Positions 23,993 to 35,341 of a stretch of 64,000 nt of DNA are shown in pieces (position 1 is the stretch's first letter; every line of letters begins with the position of its first letter). The position numbers and the translations under genes were made by a program. The notes below the pieces were generated by a model, which was not told where the DNA came from, ran no database searches, and was given only the letters and a program-made list of their open reading frames with translations. Source of the stretch: Tetragonia tetragonoides (Eukaryota; Streptophyta; Magnoliopsida; Caryophyllales; Aizoaceae); the NCBI GenBank assembly GCA_038025085.1, contig CM076153.1:16405001-16469000 (forward strand), in the 5' to 3' direction.

Positions 23993-25520
23993 GAGTTGGT
24001 GAGTAAACTTTTTAAGTTGTGCTGTTCCCCTCACTTTTCATTCCCGCATCAATAAGCTGAGTTCATCGGGTGATGTTTTACTGTTCTAGTGCCCAAAGGA
24101 CAGTTTGTTAACACAGTCTGCATGCTTCAAGTAGCACTTTGGAAGATGATTACTACAATTGTTAATGATCAAGTGTCAAAAAGAAACCGAGCGCATGCTT
24201 GCTTAGTTTTGTTAGTTACTGCCTTCTAACTATTTTGATTAATTTAAGATGTGTTGACCTGGAAGTTGCCTCCATGTCTACTTCGCCAATGATGACTCCC
24301 ATGCATGCTTATCTCTGATCAATGAATGAGAGATGTTTAGCTACTGTCTTGATGTTACCCTAAATCATGTTCTGGGGTCCAGACCTTTGTAAGGGGTGAG
24401 TGATTGTGAAAGACAATCTACTTGCTCAAGGATCCTTTTCTTTTCCGTTTATTTTTATTTTTATTTGGCATAAAAACTCACCTGAAGGAACCACTTACTA
24501 TATTTCGTTGATGCCGGAGTCCCTGTCAGGCCTTCCACTTATGGAGTTCATTTTGTGGGCTTCTTGCACCTTTATTCTTTGTGGTACTCTAAATGCTTGC
24601 ATGACATTATGAATTTTGATCCTAGACTGGCTTGACATGTTTGCTAACTGGTTATGTGAAGTATCATTATGTCTAAAATCTAGATTCCTCCACTTTGTTT
24701 CTCACCTTGGTTAGATTGAGATTTGCGATGTGTAAATGGAGTCATAAAAGGAGAACCTGGGTTATCATATTTTTATCTGCCTTGACTCACTTTTATTGGA
24801 CGCTCTTTTAATTCCCGCATTGGCAATATGTTACCTGGTGCATTTGAATCTGTGATTGTACTTGCCTTATCCTATTGTGATCATCAAGTTCTGATGATTC
24901 AATTCCAATTTGCACTCTTACCTGATACTGTTTTTGATTATGCCTTGTAGGCCATTTTCATGTACATATGGATTGTTTCCATCACTGCAGCCGTCAGTGG
25001 ATACATCATGAGCTGAAAATTCAGCTTCCAGTAGTTCTTGACTGCCAGATGACCTTTCTGAACAGAAATGTAATACTCAAGGGAGCTGGTGGCATACTAT
25101 GAAGCACACTTCTTTAAGCTCTAATGAGACTTCCAGACCAGATTGCTGAAGAGAAGGATTAGACATGCTCACTTTTAGGTTACAGCATTTCCACTATTTG
25201 TTGGTTTGACAACGAATAGTTAAATCCGCTTTCAAATCACCAGGAGTAATCTCGTACGTAATATCAGCTTTGGATGTCGAATTTTTAGGTGACCGCCATC
25301 AGCCATTCTTTGTGGAATACATAGGAGGACCTGTAGTTCCAACTTCCAAGTGCATCCTGCTGCATCTTTACACCCACATGCTTGTTCTGAGTTATACTAG
25401 CTAATTTTTTTTCTCCGCCCGTCAGGGTTAAGTAGATAAACTGTGTAAATTGATACTGTGAAAAGATGTAGTTAAAATTTGCACAGAACTGTAAAGCAGA
25501 GAGAACCTTAATCATTGCTT
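23993..25520 (+). other. ABC1K8 3' untranslated region and downstream DNA
   Basis: Seven bases after the stop there is a strong donor-like TTG/GTGAGTAA (about 24000), and at about 24950 an acceptor-like TTGTAG. The 3' UTR may therefore contain an intron of about 950 bp. That is inference; no poly(A) site is clear. No further coding sequence is visible. Confidence 0.35.
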
Positions 25521-25837
25521 TTGCGGCATAGATTACATACTACAAGCTATTTCGCTTTCAGAGTTCCTGCTTTTGTTAATATAAACCACTGTAAGTTAGT
25601 GAACAGAATTTATGCTACAAATAATTAGATACTGAATTATGTATAATGAATAGAACTTTTGCCTTCTATATCTATCTCCTTGCTTAATTCATTCTGTATT
25701 ATTTTCAGGTCTTTTAATTGAGGTGGTTCTGCACTGCATGTTGAAGTTCTGCGTCTGATGTCAGAGCAGAGATTTCCTGTTTCTTCTTGATCTATTTTAC
25801 TGTTAAATACACCCACATTTGTATGTGTATATAATAC

Positions 25838-26017
25838 GAGTTGGGATCCTCTCCATTTATCCAAGTAAATGGAGGCTTCCATTTAGCAAATGGAGGGTTG
25901 GATTTGCTTTTTGCAAGTTGCTTTTTTAAATTAAAAAATAGAGAGAAGCAAATCCAACCCTCCATTTGCTAAATGGAAGCTTCCATTTACTTGGGTAAAT
26001 GGAGAGGATCCCAACTC
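25838..26017. mobile_element. Near-perfect palindromic MITE, GGATCCTC family
   Basis: The 180-bp element starts GAGTTGGGATCCTCTCCATT and ends with the exact complement. Almost the whole length folds back on itself, leaving only a short T/A-rich centre near 25915-25940. The termini match the MITE at 387-565. A 9-bp target duplication could not be matched here. Confidence 0.85.
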
Positions 26018-26020
26018 ATA

Positions 26021-26112
26021 TCCCTCACCCTTTAAAAAGCCAATATCACCAATACTATTCATCAATGAATAGTAACTTCCCTCACCCTTTAAAAAGCCAA
26101 TATCACCAATAC
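26021..26112. repeat. 57-bp direct repeat next to the MITE cluster
   Basis: TCCCTCACCCTTTAAAAAGC begins at 26021 and again at 26078. Each copy continues into CAATATCACCAATAC, and the second copy is then interrupted by the next MITE. The ATTCATCAATGAATAG core reappears at about 26314-26352. Confidence 0.8.
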
Positions 26113-26304
26113 GGGGAAGGATCCTCTGCTGTTCTAAAAAGAACAGTAGAGTGTTGTCCTCCAAACCTTCACCTTTGGATTGGACGGGGTGAGTTTTGGG
26201 CCCTTAGATGGAGGGGGTGGGTTTTTTTAATTTAAATAAATTAAGGAGAGAGATAGAGAGAAGAAAAGACAGATGAGAAATAAAACAGTAGAGGATCCAA
26301 ACAC
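26113..26304. mobile_element. MITE with GGATCCTCT core termini and 9-bp target duplication
   Basis: The left end GGGGAAGGATCCTCTGCTGT and the right end (complement of GTGTTTGGATCCTCTACTGT) form the inverted termini. CACCAATAC flanks both sides (26104-26112, 26305-26313). It was inserted into the direct repeat at 26021. Non-coding. Confidence 0.8.
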
Positions 26305-26545
26305 CACCAATACTATTCACCAATGAATAGTAACTATTCACAAATGAATAGTAGCTTACTTCTCCTCTTTTTCCCCTTCTTTTTGCCTTTTTTTTTTTTC
26401 TTTCCTTTTCCAATGTTTTCTTTTCCTTAATTTCCATCCCCCAAATACTAGCTAGCCCTTCATAGTCAGACATCACCACCAATACACCATCTTTTCTTCG
26501 GCCATACCCCTTCCTTACTGATCTTCAATTTTTCATGGTTTTGGC

Positions 26546-28385
26546 TAAGGGTGAGCATGGGTGGGTACTCGCCTAAAATACCTGGAGCTGGTACTGGAAC
26601 TGGTTACTACAGGTCCTGAAATCTGGGAACTGGTACTGGAACTGGTTACCATGGATCCTGAAATCTGGGAACTGGTACTGGAACTGGCATGTACCGGTTC
26701 CGGGACCAAGTACTCATTTCCACTTTTTCATAGACTTTTTTGTTCTTTTTTTTCCCCAACCTTAATATTATTTTATACAACTCTCTTTAATAAACCATAT
26801 ATTACTAATATTTACCTAATATCATTATATTAGAACCCAAAACGAAAATACAAAAACAATCATAATATCTATATATTAGAGGCATTTTCTGACAGCAGTG
26901 GAGGCGCCCACCTAAGCGAGCCATGGTAATAAAATTTTAAAATAAAATATAAAATAAAAATATATGTTTTGGTATAGAATATATACTAAAGTTGTACTTT
27001 CCTAAATTCTTAAAGACTACAATATTAATTAGAGTTTTAGAATATATATTAAAGTTGTACTTTCCTAAATCATTAAATAGTAGACTATTAGATTTTAAAA
27101 GCATATAACTTTAGTTTCATTGCTTAAGAAATTAAAATTCTTACACCATTGGAACGAGTACGAAATATCCTTTCAAATGAGACTCATTTGTAGTATGTTT
27201 TATGGATTTACAACTTTAGATGCGTTCACCTAAAAAGGTAATCAGTAATTAGCTTAACAAGCTGACACAATTAAAGAGTTGCATGTAAAAAATAAGAGAA
27301 AAGACATGTATATTAGCTATAGAAATTTAAAAAGCAATCTCAAGGTAAAATATAATAAAAAAGAGTATGTGTAGAATAAAGAAATAAACGATGAATCTAA
27401 AATGATTCTAGGTCCAATCTTTAATAGGAAACTATACCATTATCACGTATAACTTATAACTGTACGTAATATACCGATCCCCCATGTTATTTTAGGGTTC
27501 CAATTTATGTTCCCTTCAACTCTAAAATTATTACTGTACTCCCCGCGGACCACAAATAAAATTACATTGGACTTGTTGCGTTCTTCAAGGCAGTACTTTT
27601 ATCGCATATAACTTTGAAAAAACAAGCAAGCATTGAAATATGTTTTTCTATTCAAAGGTTTACGTCTAAAACTTCTTTATTTTTTGAAAAGTAGTTTTGT
27701 ATATGTTATACATTTAAACTGATTTTACCATAAAAGAAGGATTATATCTTTGAAATGTTAGTTGTACACTTATAAGTTATATCAACATGTATTGGCTTAC
27801 CAACATCAAGCTTAGAAAGACTTTGAAACTATTACCGACCTCTTGGATCATGTAACATATGGGATGGGTTAATTAATAGTTAATTGAAGTTAATTGAAAT
27901 TGATGATAAGAGTTTAAATTAGATAAGATGCCCTATAAAGTCATATTAATCTTATTATATGACATTCATGATATTAAATGGATTATATAAATATTTATCC
28001 ATATATTACTAATAGTTTTTCATAAGTGACAATTACACTTTGATTTTTCGATGAGACTAAAAATCACGTTATATTAGTTTATTATATAATAATAGTTCGT
28101 GCAACGCACGGACATACTATACGGGCATCCACCTAGTAATTAATAAAACTCAATGCAAAATCAAAGTATGAAACTCATAAACTGGATCTTGGAACTGGTC
28201 CTGCTGGGTACCCGGCGGGTACCTAGTCCCAAAAACTGGTACCCGGAACTGGTACTGGTTTCAACCAGTTCCGAAATTCTGGAACCAGAACTGGTCCCGG
28301 TGGGATTGGTTCCAAGTGTGGACCCGCCGGGTCATGACCAGTTCCAGATCCAAAACCAGGTACTTGGTCCCGTTGCTCACCCCTA
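26546..28385. mobile_element. Non-autonomous hAT-type element
   Basis: Termini are TAAGGGTGAGCA on the left and the complement of TAGGGGTGAGCA on the right. The 8-bp duplication GTTTTGGC flanks both (26538-26545, 28386-28393), as for hAT elements. Subterminal regions are dense in GGAACTGGTACTGG-type repeats (26580-26700 and 28180-28370), the kind of sequence hAT transposases bind. No transposase is present, and a Helitron occupies most of the interior. Confidence 0.88.
26868..28136 (+). mobile_element. Non-autonomous Helitron nested in the hAT element
   Basis: It starts TCTATATATTAGAGGC after an A and ends CTAG before a T, as Helitrons do. A hairpin (CGTGC, loop AAC, GCACG at 28098-28110) lies 22 nt before the end. 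That spacing is longer than the usual 10-12 nt, which lowers confidence. No Rep/helicase frame is present; the interior is AT-rich. Confidence 0.65.
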
Positions 28386-28788
28386 GTTTTGGCTTATTAA
28401 ACTTTAATGACACCAAAAGTATTAGTGTATTATTCAATATGATTATGTGTTACAATTCACAAGAATTGTGTCATATATAATTTATTTGAAAGATTACCTT
28501 TTACATATTGACAAAATTATCTATTACAACAATGATGACATTTTTTTGTTTTATGTTCTTTTCCACGATCACGCTCTTAGCTTACAGCTTTTTGTTGCAA
28601 TCCTCGTGGTTATCTAATATCGATATACATCTCATAAAGTAGATCATATGATAGAAATGTAGAAGTGAACCTATCTTTGCGGGCAACATTCTGGCCAGTA
28701 TTCATCTTTATTCCACATAATGATGAATTAGTTAAGCCGTTAATTACAAATTAGTGTTTATGTATCAAAATTAATCAACTTGGGGGGC

Positions 28789-28817
28789 GCGTGCATAGCA
28801 CGCAGACTAATAACTAG
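28789..28817 (+). mobile_element. Helitron 3' terminus
   Basis: A perfect 6-bp-stem hairpin (GCGTGC, loop ATA, GCACGC, 28789-28803) is followed after 10 nt by CTAG and a host T. The layout is textbook for a Helitron 3' end. The matching 5' TC end was not found; it would lie left of this point. Confidence 0.6.
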
Positions 28818-29130
28818 TAATACCAAAAGTTTTAGCTACTCCCAGGCTCACAGCTACCACTACTCACATTTACAACTTACAGGTTATAGCTACAACCCAC
28901 TGCACAGCTACCAAACATAACCCTTTACAACTTAAGAGTTTATGACTTTTGGTAAATTTAATATTTAGGTAAAAGCTCAAACAACGTTTAACGAAAAATA
29001 AAATAAAATTTGGAGAATATAACATGTTTCACTTTCATTTGGTGTGTGGGCTAGTAAAATACAAACCTACCACAATTTTACCAATGGGGTCTCTCACCAA
29101 TACAGGGGTATATGAGGAAAACTTGAGTGA

Positions 29131-29428
29131 AGGTAGACTTGGCAAACGGGTTGGGTTGGGTTTGGGGTTGATCACTTCGGGTTCGAATCATCAGCAGATC
29201 GGGTCATTATCGTGTTGCGGGTTATTATTGGGTCGGGTCATATCGAGTCTTTAATAGGTCAAGTTTCGGGTCAAAAACAACTATTGTCTCACAAACTTCG
29301 GGTCTTGGGTAGTCTTGGGTTCAGATCATTAGTAGGTCGAACCTTTTCGGATCGGGTTTCGGTTGGGTCTTAAGCAAGTCGAATTCGGGTTGAATTCAGG
29401 TCGTGTCAGATTTTACTAGCTCTAATTT
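29131..29428. mobile_element. hAT-like MITE rich in GGGTCGGGTT repeats
   Basis: About 300 bp begins TAGACTTGGCAAACGGGTTG and ends near a complement of TAGAGCTAGTAAAATCTGAC. The interior is packed with GGGT/CGGGTC units. This composition and TIR type are familiar from plant hAT-derived MITEs. No target duplication was matched. Confidence 0.5.
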
Positions 29429-29664
29429 GTAAAGGCGACTACTCTTAAAACACCAAGCTATATTGCAACAGAAAGAATAAATTTTATTGACAATTACAAT
29501 GGAAAGAACAATTAGAAACGAAGGCGACAGTAGATAGAGAACGCTTACCAGACAAATGACTTTTTACCGATTATAATTTATACTGTCTCAACTTTCAAAA
29601 TTTCATGTGAATTTTTCTTTCTTTTATTCTTCTTTAACTATAGATGGCCATTGGAGTACTTAAA

Positions 29665-29795
29665 TTTTTTTTTTTTTGAGTTCACAATCAAGGATATCCA
29701 CCGTCGATCATAATAATTATTTTTCCATGCTAATTTGTAGTCACTTTAAGTATTGGGGTAATTAATGACTTTTAATATCCTCGTACTGAGACATT
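29665..29795 (-). mobile_element. SINE 3' part, minus strand
   Basis: A T-run is followed by TATCCACCGTCGATCATAAT and TAATTTGTAGTCACTTTAAG, matching the 3' half of the SINE at 31421-31618. The box-B and box-A half is missing. Confidence 0.55.
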
Positions 29796-30484
29796 CTATT
29801 ATGTGTCAGCATAAGCTAGGAAGCTTCGCAGCAAAATTGAATTGGATCCAAAATCCCCAATCAAACAGTTGTCAAATTTTAGTGGCTTTAACCCAACCAA
29901 TCAGGTCCTAGTGATTAGGGATAGCCAGGAAGCTGGAACCCCAAGTGCAAGGATAAATCAATTCTAAATAATCACTTCCATAACACATTTGCAATATCCT
30001 AGAAGTATGTCGGATATGTGGATATATAAAATGCCCATAACTTGTGCAATTATAGTGTCACAAGAACATTTTAAATGTGTAAATTTAGCAAAGGCATGTG
30101 AAGAACTATGGCAAATAATTGGCTTATACTACTGGCCATCGAGATGCTTTTGTAATTTGTAATGCACTTATAGCATGGACTAAACACATGTATATATAGA
30201 TTAGTTTGTTGTCTGTTTTGTTTTTTTATTTTGTTTGCTTAGAGGCTGCGCCCTCACATTTTCACCCAAAAAAAAAATAAAATGAAGAAAAAACTCCTCT
30301 ATATTGTATATATATAGACAATATAAGGTGAAAGATAACCTCAAAAAAAAAAGAAAGGTGAAAGATAATGTAAGAGTTACTTCTTCTTTTTTTCTTATTA
30401 TACTATTTTGAAAAAATTTATCCACTTGAACTTTTTTTATATTTATAAAAGGAACATCAACCACTAAGTGACTTGCAGACCACA

Positions 30485-30720
30485 CACAACTGACAAGCCA
30501 ACCAAATTAATCTAGTTGAAGTTAAACCTATGACCTTTGTCATATAATCTAACCTCACGACCAACTCAATTATCCCTTTCAGGACATTTTTTTTTTAATT
30601 TTTTTTTGGTTCACATCAACGGTATCCACCGTCGATCACAGTGACTATCTCCCCGCTCTGACTTGTAGGCACCTCAAAATGTGAGACAACTGATCACGAG
30701 ATTTAATTGCCTTTCAGGAC
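30485..30720 (-). mobile_element. Two adjoining SINE fragments, minus strand
   Basis: At 30589-30720 a T-run and TATCCACCGTCGATCACAG match the 3' half of the SINE at 31421-31618. At 30485-30588 the minus strand has TTGAGTTGGTCGTGAGG (box-A-like) and GTCATAGGTTTAACTTC (box-B-like), a separate tRNA-derived head. Confidence 0.5.
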
Positions 30721-31420
30721 TATTTCTTGGTTACACCTATAGATACAAACAATGAAAGGATAAAACTACAAAGAAAAAAGAAAAAATCACTACTATCAAA
30801 GAGACAAACTTGCAACGACCTTGTGATTTTAAAAACTTAAAACATGACTTCCCTATTTGAGGTGGTTGTGAGTTACAAATTTTTTATTTTGAGAGATTTT
30901 CTTGGTCTGATGTTTTTTCCTCTCATAGTTATTCCCTAAATATTCAAAATGGCAACTAGAAAATAAAAAAAAAAAAAAAAATCAAAATTGTGGGTTTGTT
31001 TACAAAATCAAAAACCAAAAATTCCAAAACTTAAAAGTAAAAACCACTCAGAACGAGCCTCAGCTTGCAGAGAGGCACTTCTGTTTGGAAATTAAAGTCA
31101 GCCAAGAAAACTCCCTCCGAAAAAAAAAAAAGTTCAGCCAAGAAAAAAGAAACTAAAATAATGGAGGAAAATGTGTATACAAACCCAAATTTTAACACCA
31201 TGCGCATGTATCATTAGGAAGAAGAATGGGGACTATAATCAATTCCTAGGTTCTTCCTTTACTATTTTTGGAGGGGCAATTATTCCTTTCAAGTTTCAAT
31301 TACAAAGCAAAACCAATATTTTTGTGATTGTGGTCAAGGGAACAATAATCACATGGCTGATGTATACCATACAAGTATAATAATGACAATAAATACAATC
31401 AACCAACTAAGTCCCTAAGT

Positions 31421-31618
31421 TTTTTTTTAATCACACCAAGGTATTCACTGTGGATCATAATGATTATTTTTCGCTCTGATTGGTAGACATCTTAAAAGAT
31501 GGGACAATTGGTCAAGTAATTTAAAACCTCCATACCCAAGGGCCAAGGCGGAATTTGAACCATCAACCTTGATTAATGATAGATGAGTTATTATCACTCA
31601 ACTACACCCCCTTGGTTA
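31421..31618 (-). mobile_element. Full-length tRNA-derived SINE
   Basis: On the minus strand a box-A-like TGTAGTTGAGTGATAA (about 31593-31608) is followed by box-B-like GATGGTTCAAATTCCGCC (31548-31565). A body and an A-run (plus-strand T-run at 31421) come after. The fragments at 29665 and 30589 share its 3' half, so this is the best reference copy in the window. Confidence 0.7.
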
Positions 31619-31984
31619 AAAATACTTGCAATTCGTACCCTAACTTATACTTATGATTTTTTTTCCAGATGATGACTGGATTCTTTTCAAAATCTAATTG
31701 GTTCCCCTATGTTTGTTTCAAATTTTACTTTCTAACTCCTTTTAGTAATTGAAGCTGAATTCACCTTTAAAATGCACAAAAGTTTGTATAAGACTGTCCC
31801 ACGGTGGGGTTGGGTGATTTTTTTTGAAAAATAAGGGTGACTTGTGCGCAAAAATCACTCTTATTCTTCATAAAAATCACCCCATCTCACTGTGAGACTG
31901 TTTTATATAAGACTTATTATTATAATTGTTGATTTTTCATTTTATCTTTGTTTTAGAAATGTTTTCCCTTCATTTTGGCTTTAT

Positions 31985-34120
31985 TATTCCCCCATAAATG
32001 CTCAAAGTTGCCACTTACATGCATTATTGTCTTTATAAACCTCAAACAAATGAAAACTATCTAGGGAGGGGTCTACCTTATAGGAAGGGCTTCCCAAAGT
32101 CTAGTAAGGATCAATGCAGTATAAAAGCTCAAATGCTACTTAACCATTGTGTATCACATACACTAACATTCTTTATCAATAAAGCGTTAACTCTAAATTT
32201 AACATCAAACTTCATAGTTGCAAGAGGTGAATAAGGCCTACGAAGCTCCTGGTTCCATACAGCTTCATTTTGTGCCTTTAGGATGTTGTAAACTAAGGCA
32301 ACTTGACTAGCATACAACACTTTCTTTTTTAATATGCTCATACGCTTTCTTTGTAACCATATACTCAACCTTCAAATATTATCAGTTCTAGCAGCTACCT
32401 TCAGCCATGTCTTCCACAATTCAAGGCGTTTTTTTGCTAAAAACACAAGAGAAGAAAAGGTGAGGGGTTGTCTTAGGAGCTACATCACACATAGGACTTG
32501 TCCTGTCATCACAGACCTTTAGCGAATAGAGTTTTTGTCTAGTGTGGAGTTTCTCAAGCATAGAGAACCAGCAAATAATGTCATGCTTTGGTATGTTGTA
32601 TCTGTTCCACACCCAGCATGCCTAATTAATCTTGCTCAAATCTTGCAGTTGGATCATATATCCACTCTTCACAGTATACTTACCATTAGGAGTATGCTTC
32701 CACTAGTTTTGTGCATAACCAGGAGAAAGAATCTCTCTAATAGTACAAATCTTTTCTATGACCCACTATCTGATTTTGAGGGGGAATAATCCCACCAGTC
32801 AACATCTCTTAATTAAATAAACATGATTGATCCATTTCACCCACAATGAGTCTGCCTTAGAAGCAACATTCCAAACCAGTTTCCCAATGGCAGCAACATT
32901 CCATTTATAACAATCCCTCATGCCAAGTCCTCCTTGTTTTTTAGCTTTGCACATTTGATCTCATGAAGCCAGGGAAACTCGTGTGTAAGTTATAGTCCCA
33001 CCCTAAAGAAATTTCATGTACACAGAAGTTATTTTATGCATAACAACTTTAGGGAGTATAAAAGCAAAAGCCCAGTAGGTATGGAGGCTCATAAGTACAG
33101 AGTTTATCAAAGTTATCCTCCTGACATAAGATAAATGCTGTGATCCCTAAATTTTGATTCTGGCAGCTATATTATCAACCAAATTTTCATATTTGGCCAC
33201 AGAAATTCTCTTTGAGCTAATGAAAACTCCCATGTACTTGAAAGGAAAATCGCCAATGGAAAAGCCAGAAGCAAGCATAATCTTATGTAGATTTCTTGCA
33301 GGAATATTACAACTTTATACAGAAGATTTCCCCTTATTAGCACATATACTAGAGCTTGTAGAAAAAGTTTCAAACCCTTGCAGCATCAAGAACATTGATT
33401 TGTAGTCCCCATTATAGAATAAGATGAGACCATCAGCAAAACAAAGGTGGTTAAGACCTAAAGTTTTGCATCCGAGGTAGAAAAAAAACTCTTCCATCTG
33501 GCTAACTCTCTTGAGTATCCTAGACAAGTACTCCATGCAAATAATAAACAGAAGGGGCAGAGGGAATCCCCTTGTCGTAGCTCTCTTTTCCCCTTAAAAT
33601 ATCCAATCAATTATTCAACATTCACCAATAGAGAAACATAAGGTGAAGTGACACATGTCATCATCCAATGAATTAACTTTTGAGGAAAATGCAAGGCAAA
33701 TAACATTTCGTCCAAAAAAGCCCATTCAACATAATCATAAGCCTCTTTGAGATCAATTTTAAACATACATTGGGCGTCATATTTGTCGTGTTAAAATGCT
33801 TAACCAGGTCCTGACAAACCATAATACTCTGAACAATTACTCTTCCTTCCACAAAAGCACTTTGAGAATCAGAGGTAATGGAAGAAATTACCATTTTCAA
33901 TTTTGAAGAAAGCATTTTAGAGATGCATTTGTACACAGTATTGCAACAAGCAATCGACTTAAAGTCAGTCACACAAATGGGATGTTTGACTTTGGATATC
34001 AGGGTAAGAGCAGTAACATTTAACTTGCAAAAGCTTATCTGTTTCAAAGAACTGAAGCAAAGCATGAGTTACCTCTTTTCCAACCAGTGTACTTTATCAC
34101 TATATTACATCTAATTCTGG
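31985..34120 (-). mobile_element. Degenerate LINE, RT to C-terminus, minus strand
   Basis: Reading the minus strand from 34100 down: VYKCISKMLSSKLKMVISSI and SAFVEGRVIVQSIM (RT fingers, 33673-34065), then LNHLCFADGLILFYNGD (motif C with FADG, 33430-33480). The zf-RVT region follows (IPKHDIICWFSMLEKLHTRQ near 32570, with C-x2-C and PHLFFSC), and QVALVYNILKAQNEAVWN near 32290 completes it. Stops and shifts break the frame many times, so it is inactive. It is a different, more decayed lineage from the LINE at 55900. Confidence 0.85.
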
Positions 34121-34129
34121 ATGAATAGC

Positions 34130-34790
34130 TTATATTGCTAAAAACTTGTCAACTTCCATGATACTTACTAATCATAAGCATAGAGTTTTCTTAAATGTAA
34201 TTATTTGAAATATAACTTTTTCAATACAATTGAAAATTTTATAGTCTATACCATTAGGCTAAGATCCAAAAATAAATAAGAAAATGTGTTTCTAATATAA
34301 TATAATTAGAGTATCTTTTTATTTTCATCTAGATTCCGGAGCAATTTAAACGTTTCATTTTTATTACCAGAATACTTGTGGACGTTCAAGTTTCAAATTG
34401 GACGAGTGCACAAATATTTCGGATTGAGTTGTGAAGCTTTGTCGTGCAACCTACATTCTAAATATAATATAAGATAAGATTCACAATAATAATTTTGTGT
34501 ATCCCTTAAAAAACTTTTCAATTCTTTTTATGAGTTTGCTTCTTTGTTTAGTAAAGTCACTTTGATGGTGCATTTGGATTCAGTGGCGTTCTCTACTAGA
34601 GTTTTGATTGATCGTAGTCCTGAGAGGATTTTGGATGTAATAGTCGGAGACTATTGTATCCGTGTTCTTAATTTTTTTAATTTTAAAATAAATTGACAAT
34701 AATACATGCAGTTAATTTCAATTTTATCCATGTGTTCATCTAAATTCCAAGAATTTCTATAGTTAAGATATCTACATCTCAATTAAGATA
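34130..34790. other. AT-rich DNA upstream of SIRK1
   Basis: No gene or bounded element is seen. This stretch presumably includes distal promoter sequence of the SIRK1-like gene. Confidence 0.4.
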
Positions 34791-34976
34791 CTCATGTCCT
34801 CGTCTCACATAGTACATTTCCATGTATGTAAAAAAACCAAAAAGCAACCAAACCTATGGATAAACTATAGTATAATAGCAAAAAAGCTACACAAAGAACC
34901 CAAAACCAGCCTAGCATTTTCATCTGCATCACTAGCAGCACACTACCCACAACTGTGTTTTTCTTCTTTCTGCAAC

Positions 34977-34982
<6 letters not shown>

Positions 34983-35021
<39 letters not shown>
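34983..35021 (+). repeat. (GA)n microsatellite in the SIRK1 leader or promoter
   Basis: About 19 GA units lie some 320 bp before the ATG, followed by CT-rich leader-like sequence. GA tracts near plant transcription starts can bind GAGA-binding (BBR/BPC) proteins; that use here is inference. Confidence 0.8.
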
Positions 35022-35028
<7 letters not shown>

Positions 35029-35341
35029 TCTGTAGTCTCTACAACAGTCTTCTTTACAGTCTGGAGTTACTCACTCCCACCAAATATCCATCAATCTCTC
35101 TCCATTTTCTCCACCTTCATCTTCTTCTTCCCCCATTTCCGCCATTTTTATCGCCCACATTCTTCATTTCATCAACTTCCCTCAAACCCAAATTTCAAAA
35201 TTCAACCCAGAAAATATCCCTCTTTCCTTTATTAAACATTTCCCCAAAATTCAACCCCCTTTTCAAATGTTACTAATCCCCCCATTATTTTCTCTCTCCT
35301 ATAGCCCCAATTCTTCTCACTAGGGTTCGTAAAAAAAAAGG

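Noticed and set aside
29024..29254. Possible small Gly-rich protein
   Set aside because: The Gly/Leu-rich part is GGGT repeat sequence of a hAT-like MITE.
34794..35276. 160-codon frame upstream of SIRK1
   Set aside because: It is made of the GA tract and CT-rich leader read through; composition is low-complexity (ER repeats) and it ends before the real start.
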